Shown piece after piece: positions 25,548 through 34,697 of a stretch of 64,000 bases of DNA. Source of the DNA: Desulfurobacterium thermolithotrophum DSM 11699. GTDB taxonomy: Bacteria; Aquificota; Aquificia; Desulfurobacteriales; Desulfurobacteriaceae. The DNA lies in contig NC_015185.1 of NCBI RefSeq assembly GCF_000191045.1, positions 62,001-126,000 of the forward strand. Reading direction: 5' to 3'. Each line of letters opens with the position of its first letter. Positions within the stretch are counted from its first letter, which is position 1. The translations under genes and the position numbers were made by a program. The notes below the pieces were generated by a model, which worked only from the letters and a program-made list of their open reading frames with translations, did not search any database and was not told the origin of the DNA.

Positions 25548-26696
25548 TTGAAACCGATAAAGCAAAGACTTTTAACACCAGGTCCAACAGTGGTACCAGA
25601 AAGAGTTCTTGAGGCTTTGGGAAAATCTACTTTGTACCACCGCTCTCCTAAGTTTAAGGAAATTTTTCTTGAAGCAAGAAAAAGACTAAAAAAACTTTTT
25701 AGAACAGAAGGAGAAGTTCTCATTCTTACGTCTTCAGGAACTGGGGCAATGGAAGCTGCAGTTACAAATCTTTTTAATCCTGGAGATAGTGCAGTTGTCG
25801 TTGTTGGTGGTAAGTTTGGAGAGAGATGGAAAGAGCTCTGCGAAACTTTTGGGGTAAAACCAATAGTTATTGAGGTTGAGTGGGGAAAAAGTGTTAGATT
25901 AGAGGATATTGAAGAAGCTTTAAAAGCAAACTCAGACGTTAAGGGCGTTCTCGTTCAGATCTGTGAAACTTCCACAGGAACAATACACGATGTCAAAGGT
26001 ATTGGAGATCTCCTTAAAAATTATCCTGACGTTCTTCTTATAGCAGACGGAATAACAGCCTACGGGGTTTATGACATTCCTACAGATGAGTGGGGAATTG
26101 ATGTTGGAATAACAGGTTCTCAGAAAGCTTTGATGACACCTCCAGGACTTGCAATTATTTCTCTAAACGAAAAAGCACAAAAAAGACTATTAGAAGTAGA
26201 AACAAGAAGCTACTACTTTGACTTAAAAAAGGAACTTAAGAAACAACAAAGTGGACAAACTGCCTATACTGCAGGAGTAAATCTTGTTGTTGCTTTAAAT
26301 GAAGCTCTTAAGATGATCGAAGAAGAAGGACTTGAAAACGTTGCAAAGAGACACGAAAGACTTGCACAAGCCACAAGGGCTGGTGTTAGAGCTCTTGGAC
26401 TTGAACTTCTTTCTGAAAATCCTGCAAACGGTGTTACAGCAGTTCTTTCACCAAAAGGAATTAACGGTCAGGATATCGTGAAAATCGCTAGAGAAAAATA
26501 CGGAATTACAATTGCCGGTGGTCAGGAACATCTGAAAGGGAAGATTTTTAGACTTTCTCACATGGGATACGTTGATATATTTGACATCCTGACAGGCCTT
26601 GAGGTTGTTGAGTTTGCACTTTATGAGCTTGGATACAGAAACTTTAAGTTTGGTGATTCAGTATCTGCAGCTATGGAAACTTATCAAAATCTATAG
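25548..26696 (+). CDS. Alanine/serine-glyoxylate aminotransferase family protein
   Basis: Class V PLP-dependent aminotransferase. LTPGPTVVPERVLEAL at the N-terminus and SSGTGAMEAAV are hallmarks; DGITAYGVYDIPTDEWGID and TGSQKALMTPPG hold the PLP aspartate and Schiff-base lysine. The TTG start at 25548 follows AGGAGG by 6 bases. The 382-aa size is normal. In autotrophic thermophiles it probably serves glycine/serine or phosphoglycolate-derived glyoxylate metabolism, but the substrate is inference. Confidence 0.9.
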   Translation: MKPIKQRLLTPGPTVVPERVLEALGKSTLYHRSPKFKEIFLEARKRLKKLFRTEGEVLILTSSGTGAMEAAVTNLFNPGDSAVVVVGGKFGERWKELCETFGVKPIVIEVEWGKSVRLEDIEEALKANSDVKGVLVQICETSTGTIHDVKGIGDLLKNYPDVLLIADGITAYGVYDIPTDEWGIDVGITGSQKALMTPPGLAIISLNEKAQKRLLEVETRSYYFDLKKELKKQQSGQTAYTAGVNLVVALNEALKMIEEEGLENVAKRHERLAQATRAGVRALGLELLSENPANGVTAVLSPKGINGQDIVKIAREKYGITIAGGQEHLKGKIFRLSHMGYVDIFDILTGLEVVEFALYELGYRNFKFGDSVSAAMETYQNL

Positions 26697-26728
26697 TATA
26701 GTGGTTAAAAAAATTTTAAGGAGAGAAG

Positions 26729-27151
26729 ATGAATTACATCTACACAGTTGAGTACACTTTAAGAAACTCCGAAGGGAGAGTAATTGACACAAGCCAGGGA
26801 AGAGAACCTTTCAGGTTTGTAAGTGGAAGAAACGAAGTAATTCCAGGCTTTGAAAGGGAAGTTTCCTCAATGGAAGTTGGTGAAGAGAAAACTTTTACAC
26901 TTTCTCCTCAGGAAGCTTACGGAGAAAGAAGAGAAGAACTCATAGAAACGTTACCAAGACAGTATTTTCAGGGAGTAGAGCTCCAAAAGGGAGGCGTTCT
27001 TTACGGTCAAACTCCAGATGGACAAACAGTAATGGTTACAGTTCTTGATTTTAACGATGAAACTGTAACTATAGACCATAATCATCCTCTTGCAGGAGAA
27101 GCTCTTACATTTACAGTAAAACTTCTTAACAAAGAGGAGTTTAACGGCTAA
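26729..27151 (+). CDS. slyD: SlyD-like FKBP-type peptidyl-prolyl isomerase
   Basis: FKBP domain with an inserted-flap chaperone domain. The core blocks are VEYTLRNSEGRVIDTS, FVSGRNEVIPGFE and TIDHNHPLAGEALTF, the last being a SlyD hallmark (NHPLAG). The His/Cys-rich metal tail of E. coli SlyD is absent, giving 140 aa. It aids prolyl-limited folding and, with the tail, nickel delivery to hydrogenase; the latter is less likely here. The stop overlaps the next ATG by one base. Confidence 0.92.
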   Translation: MNYIYTVEYTLRNSEGRVIDTSQGREPFRFVSGRNEVIPGFEREVSSMEVGEEKTFTLSPQEAYGERREELIETLPRQYFQGVELQKGGVLYGQTPDGQTVMVTVLDFNDETVTIDHNHPLAGEALTFTVKLLNKEEFNG

Positions 27152-27735
27152 TGAAAGTAGCAAAAGTTGGGGAAACCGATCAGAAATTGATTAGTAAACT
27201 TATTTTCAATACAGTTGTTCCAAGACCCATAGCCTGGATTACAACCGTTTCAAATGAGGGAGTCGTTAATCTGGCTCCCTTTTCCTTCTATAATGCAGTG
27301 ACAACGAAGCCTCCTATAGTTGTTGTCTCAATCGGAAAGAGAAAAGATGGAACCCGAAAAGACACCGGAAGGAACATCAGGGAAACTGGAGAGTTTGTAA
27401 TAAACGTTGTCAGTGAAGAGTTTCTCAATAAAATGGTTGAGACAGGGAACGACTTTCCACCTGAAGAGAGTGAAGCCGAAAAGATTGGGATAGCTCTTGA
27501 ACCCTCCTTGATGGTTAAACCTCCAAGGGTAAAAGGTGTTCCAGCAGCCCTTGAATGTAGATGTCAGGAAATCGTTGAAATTGGCGATACGCCAATGGAT
27601 TTGGTTATTGGCGAGGTTGTTGCAATTCACTATGAGCCTTCTATCCTTGAAACTCAAAAAGGAATTGTTGGAAGACTTGGTGGCAAAAGATACTGCATTG
27701 TAAGAGAAGAAATAAATATTTCCGATTTGGATTAA
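27151..27735 (+). CDS. Flavin reductase / flavoredoxin-like FMN-binding protein
   Basis: The split-barrel flavin-binding family is indicated by TVVPRPIAWITT, LAPFSFYNAVTTKPP, GRNIRETGEFVINVV and GEVVAIH. Such proteins reduce free FMN or carry electrons as flavoredoxins in sulfate and sulfur reducers. At 194 aa it fits the flavoredoxin branch. It is translationally coupled to slyD (TAATG) and converges on the restriction endonuclease gene with a single base between the stops. The physiological partner is unknown. Confidence 0.88.
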   Translation: MKVAKVGETDQKLISKLIFNTVVPRPIAWITTVSNEGVVNLAPFSFYNAVTTKPPIVVVSIGKRKDGTRKDTGRNIRETGEFVINVVSEEFLNKMVETGNDFPPEESEAEKIGIALEPSLMVKPPRVKGVPAALECRCQEIVEIGDTPMDLVIGEVVAIHYEPSILETQKGIVGRLGGKRYCIVREEINISDLD

Positions 27736-27736
27736 A

Positions 27737-28639
27737 TTAATTTTTCGTTTCTTTTAGAATTACTTCTTTTAGACATCCTTCTTTCAACATTTCAAGGTTC
27801 AAAAGGTAATTTGATTTCTCAAAGTACTCTATTAGAGGAGCTTTTGCTGAGAGCCAGCCTTTTCCATCAGTGATCCATACAAAAATTATTTCTTGTTCCT
27901 TCCAGAATTTACTTATCTCTATGTATTCACCGGCAGTGGATTTTAACTTTGAACCTCCTCCGGAATAAAAGTTTACTTCAATGAAAAATAGGGTATCCTG
28001 GTAAAGGACAGCAAAATCAATTCTTCTATCAGCTTTATCCAGCTTAACTTCTAAATTCCATTTTTTCTTTATTTTTTCTCTATTAGCTTGAGAGATAAAA
28101 TCAGCATTCAGCTCGTTTGTAATGTCCCTTATGAAGAATTCAACAATACTCTCCATCAATTTTCCTGTTCTATTTTTTCTACCGTTACTATCAAGACCTA
28201 CTTCTACTCCAAAGACGTAATCTGCAACATTTTTTATTTCTGTTTGAAAAACTTCTTTCAATCCGCATTTGACAAAAAACTCAACTATTTTGTCTATTTC
28301 TCCTTCTGAGTATTCTTCCTTTCCAAAGTTGAAGTTTCTGTATTGAAAGCTTTTTATATCTGTTAAAAGTTGAATTCTATTTTTCCGTAGAGCAATCAGA
28401 TAAGGAATAGCTCGAGTAACCTTAGGATACTCACGTATAAGAGATTTTAATTCATCTTCTAAGTTTTTCTTTCCAATCAAGTAATCTAAAAGATGAAGTT
28501 CTTTTTCTATCTTTCTCAAATTTTCTCTAACTTTATTCCAGTTTACAAAATAATCCCATGTATTAATGTTGTCTTTTAGAGTTCTGAAAAAATAATCAAA
28601 GAATTTTTCTGTATTTCCATAGAGATTAAGGCAAGACAT
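27737..28639 (-). CDS. DpnII/MboI-type restriction endonuclease (GATC)
   Basis: Type II endonuclease resembling DpnII. The central block GVEVGLDSNGRKNRTG and the catalytic region DFAVLYQ, then FIEVNFYSGGGSKL, followed by FVWITDGKGWLSAK, match the DpnII/MjaIII family. At 300 aa it is of normal length. By homology it should cut at unmodified GATC. Its ATG overlaps the methyltransferase stop by one base (TAATG), so methylase is made first. Specificity is inference from family. Confidence 0.9.
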   Translation of the reverse strand: MSCLNLYGNTEKFFDYFFRTLKDNINTWDYFVNWNKVRENLRKIEKELHLLDYLIGKKNLEDELKSLIREYPKVTRAIPYLIALRKNRIQLLTDIKSFQYRNFNFGKEEYSEGEIDKIVEFFVKCGLKEVFQTEIKNVADYVFGVEVGLDSNGRKNRTGKLMESIVEFFIRDITNELNADFISQANREKIKKKWNLEVKLDKADRRIDFAVLYQDTLFFIEVNFYSGGGSKLKSTAGEYIEISKFWKEQEIIFVWITDGKGWLSAKAPLIEYFEKSNYLLNLEMLKEGCLKEVILKETKN

Positions 28640-29514
28640 TATGTAAATACCCCTTCAAAGTAATTGTTGGCGTCGTATTCTATTTCCTTTTCTTCTTTGA
28701 GAAATCTTTCACGATTTATTTGCTTAGCTTTGAGCTCATCTTCTATTCTTGGTATTGCAAGGTCTTTAAGATATTCTTCATTAAAGTCTATTCCAACGAA
28801 TCTCCTTCCATATCTAATAGCGACTACTCCGGTTGTTCCGCTACCGCAAAACGGATCGAGGACTATATCGCCCGGTTTAGTTGTCAAGAGGATGATCCTT
28901 TTTAACAAAAGTTCCGGTTTTTGAGTAGGATGTTTTCCATATCTTTTTTCCCATTTTTTAGGAGTAGGTATTGCCCATACACTTCTCATTTGTTTATTGG
29001 GTTTCTTAAGTAAATCTTCTTCCCAACTTCCGTTCTTGGCAAGATCATAATTAAAAGTGTGTTTAGCTTCTTTCTTTTTCTTTGCCCATAAGAGAGTTTC
29101 ATGACTTGCAGTAAACATCCTACAACTTAAGTTGGGAGAAGCATTTGGCTTATACCAGCAAATTTCATTTATTATGTGCCAACCTTGTTTCTGGAGAGAA
29201 AATCCACAAAGATAAATGGAATGATAAGTTCCGGAAATCCATATAGTTCCGTTTGGTTTTAAAATTCTTTTACACTTTTCTATCCATTGATAATGAAAAT
29301 TAAAATCTTTCTCAAAACCTTGGCTTCTATCCCACTCGCCTTTATTTACACTTACTCTTTTTCCTGCATGGCATGTAAAACCATCATTAGAAAGGTTATA
29401 CGGTGGATCGGCGAATACCATATCAACAGATTCGTCAGGTATCTTATCAAGGACATTTAAAGCATCATCAAGGTACAATCTGATGCCTTTACGTTTGTAA
29501 TAAGCTTTTAACAA
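28639..29514 (-). CDS. DNA adenine methyltransferase of the DpnII-type system
   Basis: Beta-class N6-adenine methyltransferase: catalytic DPPYNLS (residues 36-42) comes first and the AdoMet motif [10 protein letters not shown] comes late. The order and the segments [11 protein letters not shown] and [12 protein letters not shown] match DpnA/M2-type enzymes paired with DpnII. It should protect GATC from the adjacent endonuclease. DpnII systems usually also carry an alpha-class DpnM enzyme, which is absent here. The upstream pyrF stop region lies 19 bases away on the same strand. Confidence 0.9.
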   Translation of the reverse strand: MLKAYYKRKGIRLYLDDALNVLDKIPDESVDMVFADPPYNLSNDGFTCHAGKRVSVNKGEWDRSQGFEKDFNFHYQWIEKCKRILKPNGTIWISGTYHSIYLCGFSLQKQGWHIINEICWYKPNASPNLSCRMFTASHETLLWAKKKKEAKHTFNYDLAKNGSWEEDLLKKPNKQMRSVWAIPTPKKWEKRYGKHPTQKPELLLKRIILLTTKPGDIVLDPFCGSGTTGVVAIRYGRRFVGIDFNEEYLKDLAIPRIEDELKAKQINRERFLKEEKEIEYDANNYFEGVFT

Positions 29515-29533
29515 ACCAAATCCTCCTCAAGAA

Positions 29534-30232
29534 TTACGAATTTATCTCTTCCAGTATTTTTTCTGCTGCCTCTTTTGGGTCTTCCGCTCTTGTTATTGGT
29601 CTTCCAATAACCATGTAATCGGTTCCCAGTTTCACAGCATCTGCTGGTGTTACGATTCTCTTCTGGTCATCCTTTGATGCCCAGGCCGGTCTGATTCCAG
29701 GAGTAACGGTCAAAAAGTCTTCTCCAAGGTTTTCTTTTATTTTCTTTACTTCCATTGCTGAGCAGACGATACCGTCGAGTCCCGCCTTTTTTGCCAGCTC
29801 TGCAAGTTTTAGGACCTCTGTTTCAACATCTGTATTAATTCCGATTTGTTTCAAATCCTCATTTCCCATGCTTGTGAGGATTGTAACAGCAATGAGGAGT
29901 GGTCTTTCAACTCCAATTTTTTGAGCATATTCTTTGTTGAACTCAGCTACCGATTTCATAAACTCAAAACCGCCAAGAGCGTGGATGTTGTACATCCAGA
30001 CACCGGCTTCAACTGCTACTTTAGCAGCAGATTTCACAGTATTTGGTATGTCGTGGTATTTAAGATCGAGGAAAACTTTACAGTTTTTATATGAAATTTC
30101 CTTTACTACTTCTATTCCGCACCTTGAAAAGAGCTCCAATCCCACTTTAAAGTGGCTTATCTTCCCTTTTATCCTGTCAACCAATGAAAGTGCTTTTTCC
30201 TTAGAGTCAAAATCAAGTGCTACTATTATCAT
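29534..30232 (-). CDS. pyrF: Orotidine 5'-phosphate decarboxylase
   Basis: Last step of UMP synthesis. The TIM-barrel family shows IVALDFDSKEKAL, FKVGLEL, the catalytic Asp-Lys-Asp network VFLDLKYHDIPNTV, and the phosphate loop TPGIRP followed by GTDYMVIGRPI. I chose the ATG at 30232 (MIIVALDF) because GAGGAG stands 8 bases upstream; it overlaps no more than the end of hom. The 232-aa size is normal. It may be co-transcribed with the upstream hom and alaC genes. Confidence 0.95.
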   Translation of the reverse strand: MIIVALDFDSKEKALSLVDRIKGKISHFKVGLELFSRCGIEVVKEISYKNCKVFLDLKYHDIPNTVKSAAKVAVEAGVWMYNIHALGGFEFMKSVAEFNKEYAQKIGVERPLLIAVTILTSMGNEDLKQIGINTDVETEVLKLAELAKKAGLDGIVCSAMEVKKIKENLGEDFLTVTPGIRPAWASKDDQKRIVTPADAVKLGTDYMVIGRPITRAEDPKEAAEKILEEINS

Positions 30233-30234
30233 TT

Positions 30235-31518
30235 TCAAAGCTCCTCTATCATGCAAACAAATGTTGGTTTTAAAATAACGTCAAGTTTGTCTATCTCTTC
30301 AATTGCTTTTTGAACATTGCTCTTACAGGCTGGATGAGTTGTCATTACAACAGGAACACCACCGTTAATGTTGATGCTCTTTTGAAGAGCCATCTTTATA
30401 CTTATTCCATAATCTGCAAGGATTTTAGAAATTTTTGCAAGAACTCCTGGTTTATCAACTGCTGTAAATCTTAGGTAAAAACTTGAGATAAACTCTTCAG
30501 GAGCTTTTATCTTAGGTTTATCACCTTCTTTAAAGAGACATTCTGGAACAAAGTATTTATTTCCAATTGCAATATCTACAATATCACTGACAACTGCGCT
30601 TGCAGTTGGCTTTTCTCCTGCTCCTTTTCCGTAGTAGAGAGTATCTCCAACGAAGTCTCCCTCTATCAGACAGGCATTGAAAACGCCGTTAACGTTTGAG
30701 AGAATGTGGTCTTCTGGAATCATTGTCGGATGGACTCTAACTTCTAACTCTTCATCGACGAGCTTTGAAATTGCAAGAAGCTTTACTTTGTAGCCAAATT
30801 CACGGGCGAGCTCTATATCAACGGGTGTAATGTCTTTTATTCCTCTAACATAAACGTTTTCAGTCTTTACCCATCTGCAGAACGAGAGTGTACTGAGGAT
30901 TGCTATCTTGTGAGCAGCGTCGTACCCTTCTACGTCAAGTGTTGGGTCTGCTTCAGCATATCCCAATTCCTGTGCTTTCCTTAGAGCTTCATCAAAAGTT
31001 ATACCTTTTTCCGTCATTTCAGTTAAGATGTAGTTGGCAGTTCCATTTATAATTCCGTAGATTCTTTTTATTCTATTTCCTACTAAGCCCTCTCTTAGAG
31101 CTTTTATAACAGGGATTCCTCCTCCAACACTTGCTTCAAATTTAAGAGAAACTCCCTTTTTCTTTGCTTTTTTAAATAATTCTTCTCCATAATCTGCAAG
31201 TAAAGCTTTATTCGCGGTTACAACGTGTTTTCCTTTTTCTATTGCAAGAGAAACAATGTCCTTTGCTATTGTTGTTCCTCCAATTAGCTCAACAACAACA
31301 TCACACTCAATATTGAGAGCTTTAAATCCATCATCAACTATTTTCTCCTCAGGGATTCCAAGCCTTTTTACTTTTTCAACATCTCTATCTGCAACAAAAG
31401 CTATTTCTATATCCTTACCTATTCGCTCACTTATGACTTTTTTGTTTCCCGTTAAAAGTTTTACAACACCACTTCCAACGGTTCCACAACCGATAATTCC
31501 AACCTTTAAGCTCTCCAT
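30235..31518 (-). CDS. hom: Homoserine dehydrogenase
   Basis: NADPH-dependent reduction of aspartate semialdehyde to homoserine, on the path to Thr, Met and Ile. The Rossmann motif GIIGCGTVGSGVV is at residues 7-19; GGGIPVIKALREGL and GYAEADPTLDVEGYDAA (in parts) follow, and a C-terminal ACT domain begins near FTAVDKPGVLAKIS, implying feedback control by threonine. Length of 427 aa is the usual monofunctional form. It precedes pyrF and follows alaC on the minus strand. Confidence 0.96.
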   Translation of the reverse strand: MESLKVGIIGCGTVGSGVVKLLTGNKKVISERIGKDIEIAFVADRDVEKVKRLGIPEEKIVDDGFKALNIECDVVVELIGGTTIAKDIVSLAIEKGKHVVTANKALLADYGEELFKKAKKKGVSLKFEASVGGGIPVIKALREGLVGNRIKRIYGIINGTANYILTEMTEKGITFDEALRKAQELGYAEADPTLDVEGYDAAHKIAILSTLSFCRWVKTENVYVRGIKDITPVDIELAREFGYKVKLLAISKLVDEELEVRVHPTMIPEDHILSNVNGVFNACLIEGDFVGDTLYYGKGAGEKPTASAVVSDIVDIAIGNKYFVPECLFKEGDKPKIKAPEEFISSFYLRFTAVDKPGVLAKISKILADYGISIKMALQKSININGGVPVVMTTHPACKSNVQKAIEEIDKLDVILKPTFVCMIEEL

Positions 31519-31526
31519 ACTATCTC

Positions 31527-32735
31527 CTAAACATTTATGTTTCTTAGTCCATATTTTTCAAAAGCTCTCTTTATTCCTCTAATTGCCTGCTTAATTCGGA
31601 GCTCATTTTCAACAAGAGCAAATCTTACGTACTTATCTCCATACTCTCCAAATCCTATTCCTGGAGAGACGGCAACTTTACCATCAAGAAGAAGCATTTT
31701 GGCAAATTCAAGAGATCCCATCGACTGAAACTTTTCTGGAATTTCAGCCCAAACGAACATAGTAGCCTTAGGTTTTTCTACTTTCCATCCAATTCTGTTT
31801 AAACCTTCAACAAGGACATTTCTTCTTCTTCCATAGACCTTCCTGTACTCTTCAACACAGGATTGATCACCTTTTAAAGCAATAATTGCAGCTATTTGTA
31901 TTGGTTGAAACATTCCATAGTCAAGATAGCTTTTCATTCTATAAAGAGCGTGTATTATTTCTTTGTTTCCAGCTGCAAAACCTACTCTCCAGCCGGCCAT
32001 TGAGTAACTTTTTGAGAGTGAGTAAAACTCAACAGCAACGTCTTTTGCTCCTTTTACCTGAAGAATACTGGGAGGTACGTATCCATCAAAAGATATTTCT
32101 GCATAAGCAATATCTTGAATAACTATGAGGTTATTATCCTTTGCAAAATCTACAATTTTTTCAAAGAAAGGAAGATCAACACATGCAGTTGTTGGATTAT
32201 GTGGAAAGTTTAGAATCAAAAGTTTTGGTCTTGGCCAGCTCTCTTTATAGGCCTTCACTATTGATTCGAAGAATCCTTCTTCTTCTCCAGGAATTAGTGG
32301 AACTGACCTAACGTCTCCTCCTGCGATGATTATTGAGTAAGGATGAATTGGATATGCAGGACTTGGAACAATAGCAACGTCTCCAGGATTTATGAGGGTA
32401 AGGGCAAGATGAGCAAGTCCTTCTTTAGAACCGATTGTTGTTATAACCTCTGTTTCCGGGTCAAGGTCGACGTTGTACTTTCTCTTATACCATAAAGCTA
32501 AGGCTTCTCTTAGCTTAAACAGCCCTTTAGTTTGAGAATAGCGATGATTTTTGGGATTTTGAGCAGCTTCACAGAGTTTATCAACTATGTGTTGAGGAGT
32601 TGGCAGGTCTGGATTTCCCATTCCAAGATCAACAATATCCTCTCCTGCACGTCTCATTTTAGTTTTTAGGTCGTTTACAACTGCAAAAACGTAAGGAGGA
32701 AGCCTATCTATCCTTGCAAACTGAAACTTTGACAT
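31527..32735 (-). CDS. alaC: AlaC-type class I aminotransferase
   Basis: PLP-dependent class I/II aminotransferase. [30 protein letters not shown], the Schiff-base region [14 protein letters not shown] and the C-terminal RFALVENE are present, close to the glutamate-pyruvate aminotransferase AlaC and to LL-diaminopimelate-type enzymes. The 402-aa length is normal. It stands 8 bases upstream of hom, suggesting an amino acid biosynthesis operon. Substrate preference between pyruvate/alanine and aspartate is not decided by sequence. Confidence 0.88.
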   Translation of the reverse strand: MSKFQFARIDRLPPYVFAVVNDLKTKMRRAGEDIVDLGMGNPDLPTPQHIVDKLCEAAQNPKNHRYSQTKGLFKLREALALWYKRKYNVDLDPETEVITTIGSKEGLAHLALTLINPGDVAIVPSPAYPIHPYSIIIAGGDVRSVPLIPGEEEGFFESIVKAYKESWPRPKLLILNFPHNPTTACVDLPFFEKIVDFAKDNNLIVIQDIAYAEISFDGYVPPSILQVKGAKDVAVEFYSLSKSYSMAGWRVGFAAGNKEIIHALYRMKSYLDYGMFQPIQIAAIIALKGDQSCVEEYRKVYGRRRNVLVEGLNRIGWKVEKPKATMFVWAEIPEKFQSMGSLEFAKMLLLDGKVAVSPGIGFGEYGDKYVRFALVENELRIKQAIRGIKRAFEKYGLRNINV

Positions 32736-32805
32736 TTTTCACACTCTCCAAGAATATAGATTTTAGAAGTAAGAGTTATTTTACCTAAAAAAAAGCGTAA
32801 ATTAG

Positions 32806-32811
32806 TATAAT
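32806..32811 (+). promoter_or_regulatory. -10 box for the cobalamin riboswitch transcript
   Basis: A consensus TATAAT ends 7 bases before the first base of riboswitch helix P1, so transcription would start at or just before the aptamer. The -35 region (TTACCT at 32781, spacing 19) is weak. Confidence 0.55.
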
Positions 32812-32818
32812 CTCTCTT

Positions 32819-33020
32819 GCGCAGGTGAACGGGAAGTCCGGTGAAAGTCCGGCGCTGTCCCCGCAACCGTGAGCAGGGAACAAATAATGGGCTTTAACCA
32901 CTGGAGAGTGTGGGTGGAAAGCTCCCTCTCTGGGAAGGTTAAAGCCTATTTAACCCTGCGAGCCGGGAGACCGGCCTGCGCTGAGATTCTTTTGTCCTGC
33001 GGGGGGTCGGGACAAGGAGG
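32819..33020 (+). promoter_or_regulatory. Cobalamin riboswitch controlling btuFCD-btuB
   Basis: Helix P1 is GCGCAGG (32819-32825) with CCTGCGC (32975-32981). The conserved core GGGAAGTCCGGTGAAAGTCC is followed by GCAACCGTGAGCAGGGA, and the B12 box is AGCCGGGAGACCGGCC. A peripheral arm has a perfect 10-bp stem GGCTTTAACC/GGTTAAAGCC (32890-32946). Loop L5 holds CCCC at 32859-32862, complementary to the G-run at 33001-33006 in an 8-bp hairpin (TTGTCCTG/CGGGACAA, 32992-33015) that abuts the GGAGG ribosome site. This fits translational control by a kissing loop when adenosyl- or other cobalamin binds. Confidence 0.95.
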
Positions 33021-33024
33021 AAGG

Positions 33025-33801
33025 GTGAGATACTTTCTTGCTGTTTTATTAGCTTTACTTCTTGTTTTACCGGCTTATTCATTTAATAAGGTAGTTTCTC
33101 TTTCACCGGCAATAACTGAAATTATTTACTACGTTGGAGCTGATAGCAAACTTGTAGGTGATACTGTTTTTTGTGACTATCCTGATGACGCGAAAAAGAA
33201 GGTTAAAGTAGGTGGTATTGTAAATCCTAATGTAGAAAAGATTTACTCTCTACATCCTGATCTTGTAATAGCTTCAAATCTTACTCCTAAAGCAACTCTT
33301 AAAAAACTTGAAACATTAGGAATTAAAGTTATTGTTTTAAGACTTATTTCCTTAAAGGATATAGAAAATGCTATAGAAGTTATAGGTAATACTCTTTCTA
33401 ATAATGGAGAAGTAAAGAAAAAGGAATTCATAAAATCTTTAGAAAAAAAAGCAAAGACTTTATCTACTTGCCTTAATGGGAAAAATTTAATCATTCTTAT
33501 TTCCTTTCAACCTATTTATGTTGCTGGTAGTAAAAGTTTTATTGGAGAGATTTTTAGTTTAAGTAAGGCAAAAGTTGTTCCTGATATTTCTTTTGGAGTT
33601 GTGTCAAACGAATTTATCGTTATGAATAAGCCGGATTTAGCACTTTTGTCCTTTAAGGGAAATAAGCTTAAATTGGCAGAAAAATTTTTAAGAAAGTTTT
33701 CTATAAAGTCTATTTTTGTTACTCCTGATAATCTTTTACATCCAAGTCCCAGGATTTTAAAAAGCCTTGAGGAAGTGGAGGAAAATATTTGCAGAAAATA
33801 A
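33025..33801 (+). CDS. btuF: Cobalamin ABC transporter substrate-binding protein
   Basis: Periplasmic B12-binding protein. A signal peptide spans the first 18-20 residues, then KVVSLSPAITEIIYYVG opens the helical-backbone binding fold typical of BtuF/FepB. DPDLVIAS-type strand (HPDLVIASNLTP) and PIYVAGSKSFIGE are family blocks. The GTG start at 33025 follows AAGGAGGAAGG and lies directly after the riboswitch hairpin; a longer frame from 32869 reads through the riboswitch and is not real. The 258-aa length is normal. Confidence 0.9.
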   Translation: MRYFLAVLLALLLVLPAYSFNKVVSLSPAITEIIYYVGADSKLVGDTVFCDYPDDAKKKVKVGGIVNPNVEKIYSLHPDLVIASNLTPKATLKKLETLGIKVIVLRLISLKDIENAIEVIGNTLSNNGEVKKKEFIKSLEKKAKTLSTCLNGKNLIILISFQPIYVAGSKSFIGEIFSLSKAKVVPDISFGVVSNEFIVMNKPDLALLSFKGNKLKLAEKFLRKFSIKSIFVTPDNLLHPSPRILKSLEEVEENICRK

Positions 33802-34697
33802 TATTACTGTTAATTGTGATATCTTCTTTTGCTTTTTCTTTATTTTGGAACCTTTCGGCGTTTGACAAAACTATTTTAATCGACATTAGACTTCCAGAGC
33901 TCTTATTAGCTTTTTCTGTTGGAGGACTCCTTGGAATGGGAGGGGGTATTTTCCAAGGAGTCTTTCGAAACCCTCTGGCAGATCCTTACATTTTAGGAGT
34001 TTCTGCCGGAGGGGCTTTAGGAGCAACGATAAGTGCATGGCAGGGAATAAATATAGAATTTGGAGCTCTACTTGGAGGACTTTTAACTGTTTTTCTCATT
34101 TCTATAGTTAGCTTTTTTCTCATGGATAACCTTAAGATTCTCCTTTTTGGAGTAGGAATTAATGCTTTTCTTTCTGCTTTTATACTATTTCTCTTTGCAG
34201 TAATTCCTTTTTATTCTGTCCAAGATGCTTTCTTTTTTACTCTTGGTTACATTCCCTCTATAGAAATAGAAACTGCTCTTAGATATTTACTTCTCTCTTT
34301 ACTTGCTCTTTTAGTTTTTTTGCCAGTAGCTTTTAGACTTGATGCTTTAAGCCTTGGAGATGAGCTTTCATTTTTTTCAGGAATTTCACCAAATAAAGAA
34401 AAGTTTTTCTACATCATTGTTATTTCCTGTTTTGTTTCTCTTTTTGTTGCAAAAGCTGGAATAATTGGTTTTGTAGGAATTGTTGTTCCCCATGCTGTTA
34501 GATTCTTAGGATTTAGGCTTTACAAGGAAGTTTTACCTCTGTCTTTCATCCTTGGAGGTAGTATTCTTGTTTTTTCTCAAGGGTTGGCTAAAAATATCTT
34601 CTCTCCAGTTGTCCTGCCTGTAGGCGTTATAACTTCTATCATAGGAGTTCCTGCATTTCTTTACATCGTCTGGAGGTACTCTGTTGTTAGAAGTTAA
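33789..34697 (+). CDS. btuC: Cobalamin ABC transporter permease
   Basis: FecCD/BtuC-type permease with about nine or ten membrane segments. GGLLGMGGGIFQGVFRNPLADPYILG (cited in parts: GGIFQGVFRNPLA and PYILGVSAGG) is the classical N-terminal signature, and IGFVGIVVPHAVR marks the coupling-helix region that contacts the ATPase. The TTG start overlaps btuF by 13 bases, and its end overlaps btuD by 14. At 302 aa it is slightly short. It imports B12 delivered by BtuF. Confidence 0.93.
   Translation: MQKIILLLIVISSFAFSLFWNLSAFDKTILIDIRLPELLLAFSVGGLLGMGGGIFQGVFRNPLADPYILGVSAGGALGATISAWQGINIEFGALLGGLLTVFLISIVSFFLMDNLKILLFGVGINAFLSAFILFLFAVIPFYSVQDAFFFTLGYIPSIEIETALRYLLLSLLALLVFLPVAFRLDALSLGDELSFFSGISPNKEKFFYIIVISCFVSLFVAKAGIIGFVGIVVPHAVRFLGFRLYKEVLPLSFILGGSILVFSQGLAKNIFSPVVLPVGVITSIIGVPAFLYIVWRYSVVRS

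Noticed and set aside
32869-33024. N-terminal extension of btuF reading from 32869
   Set aside because: It reads straight through the cobalamin riboswitch; the GTG at 33025 has a good ribosome site and starts a signal peptide.
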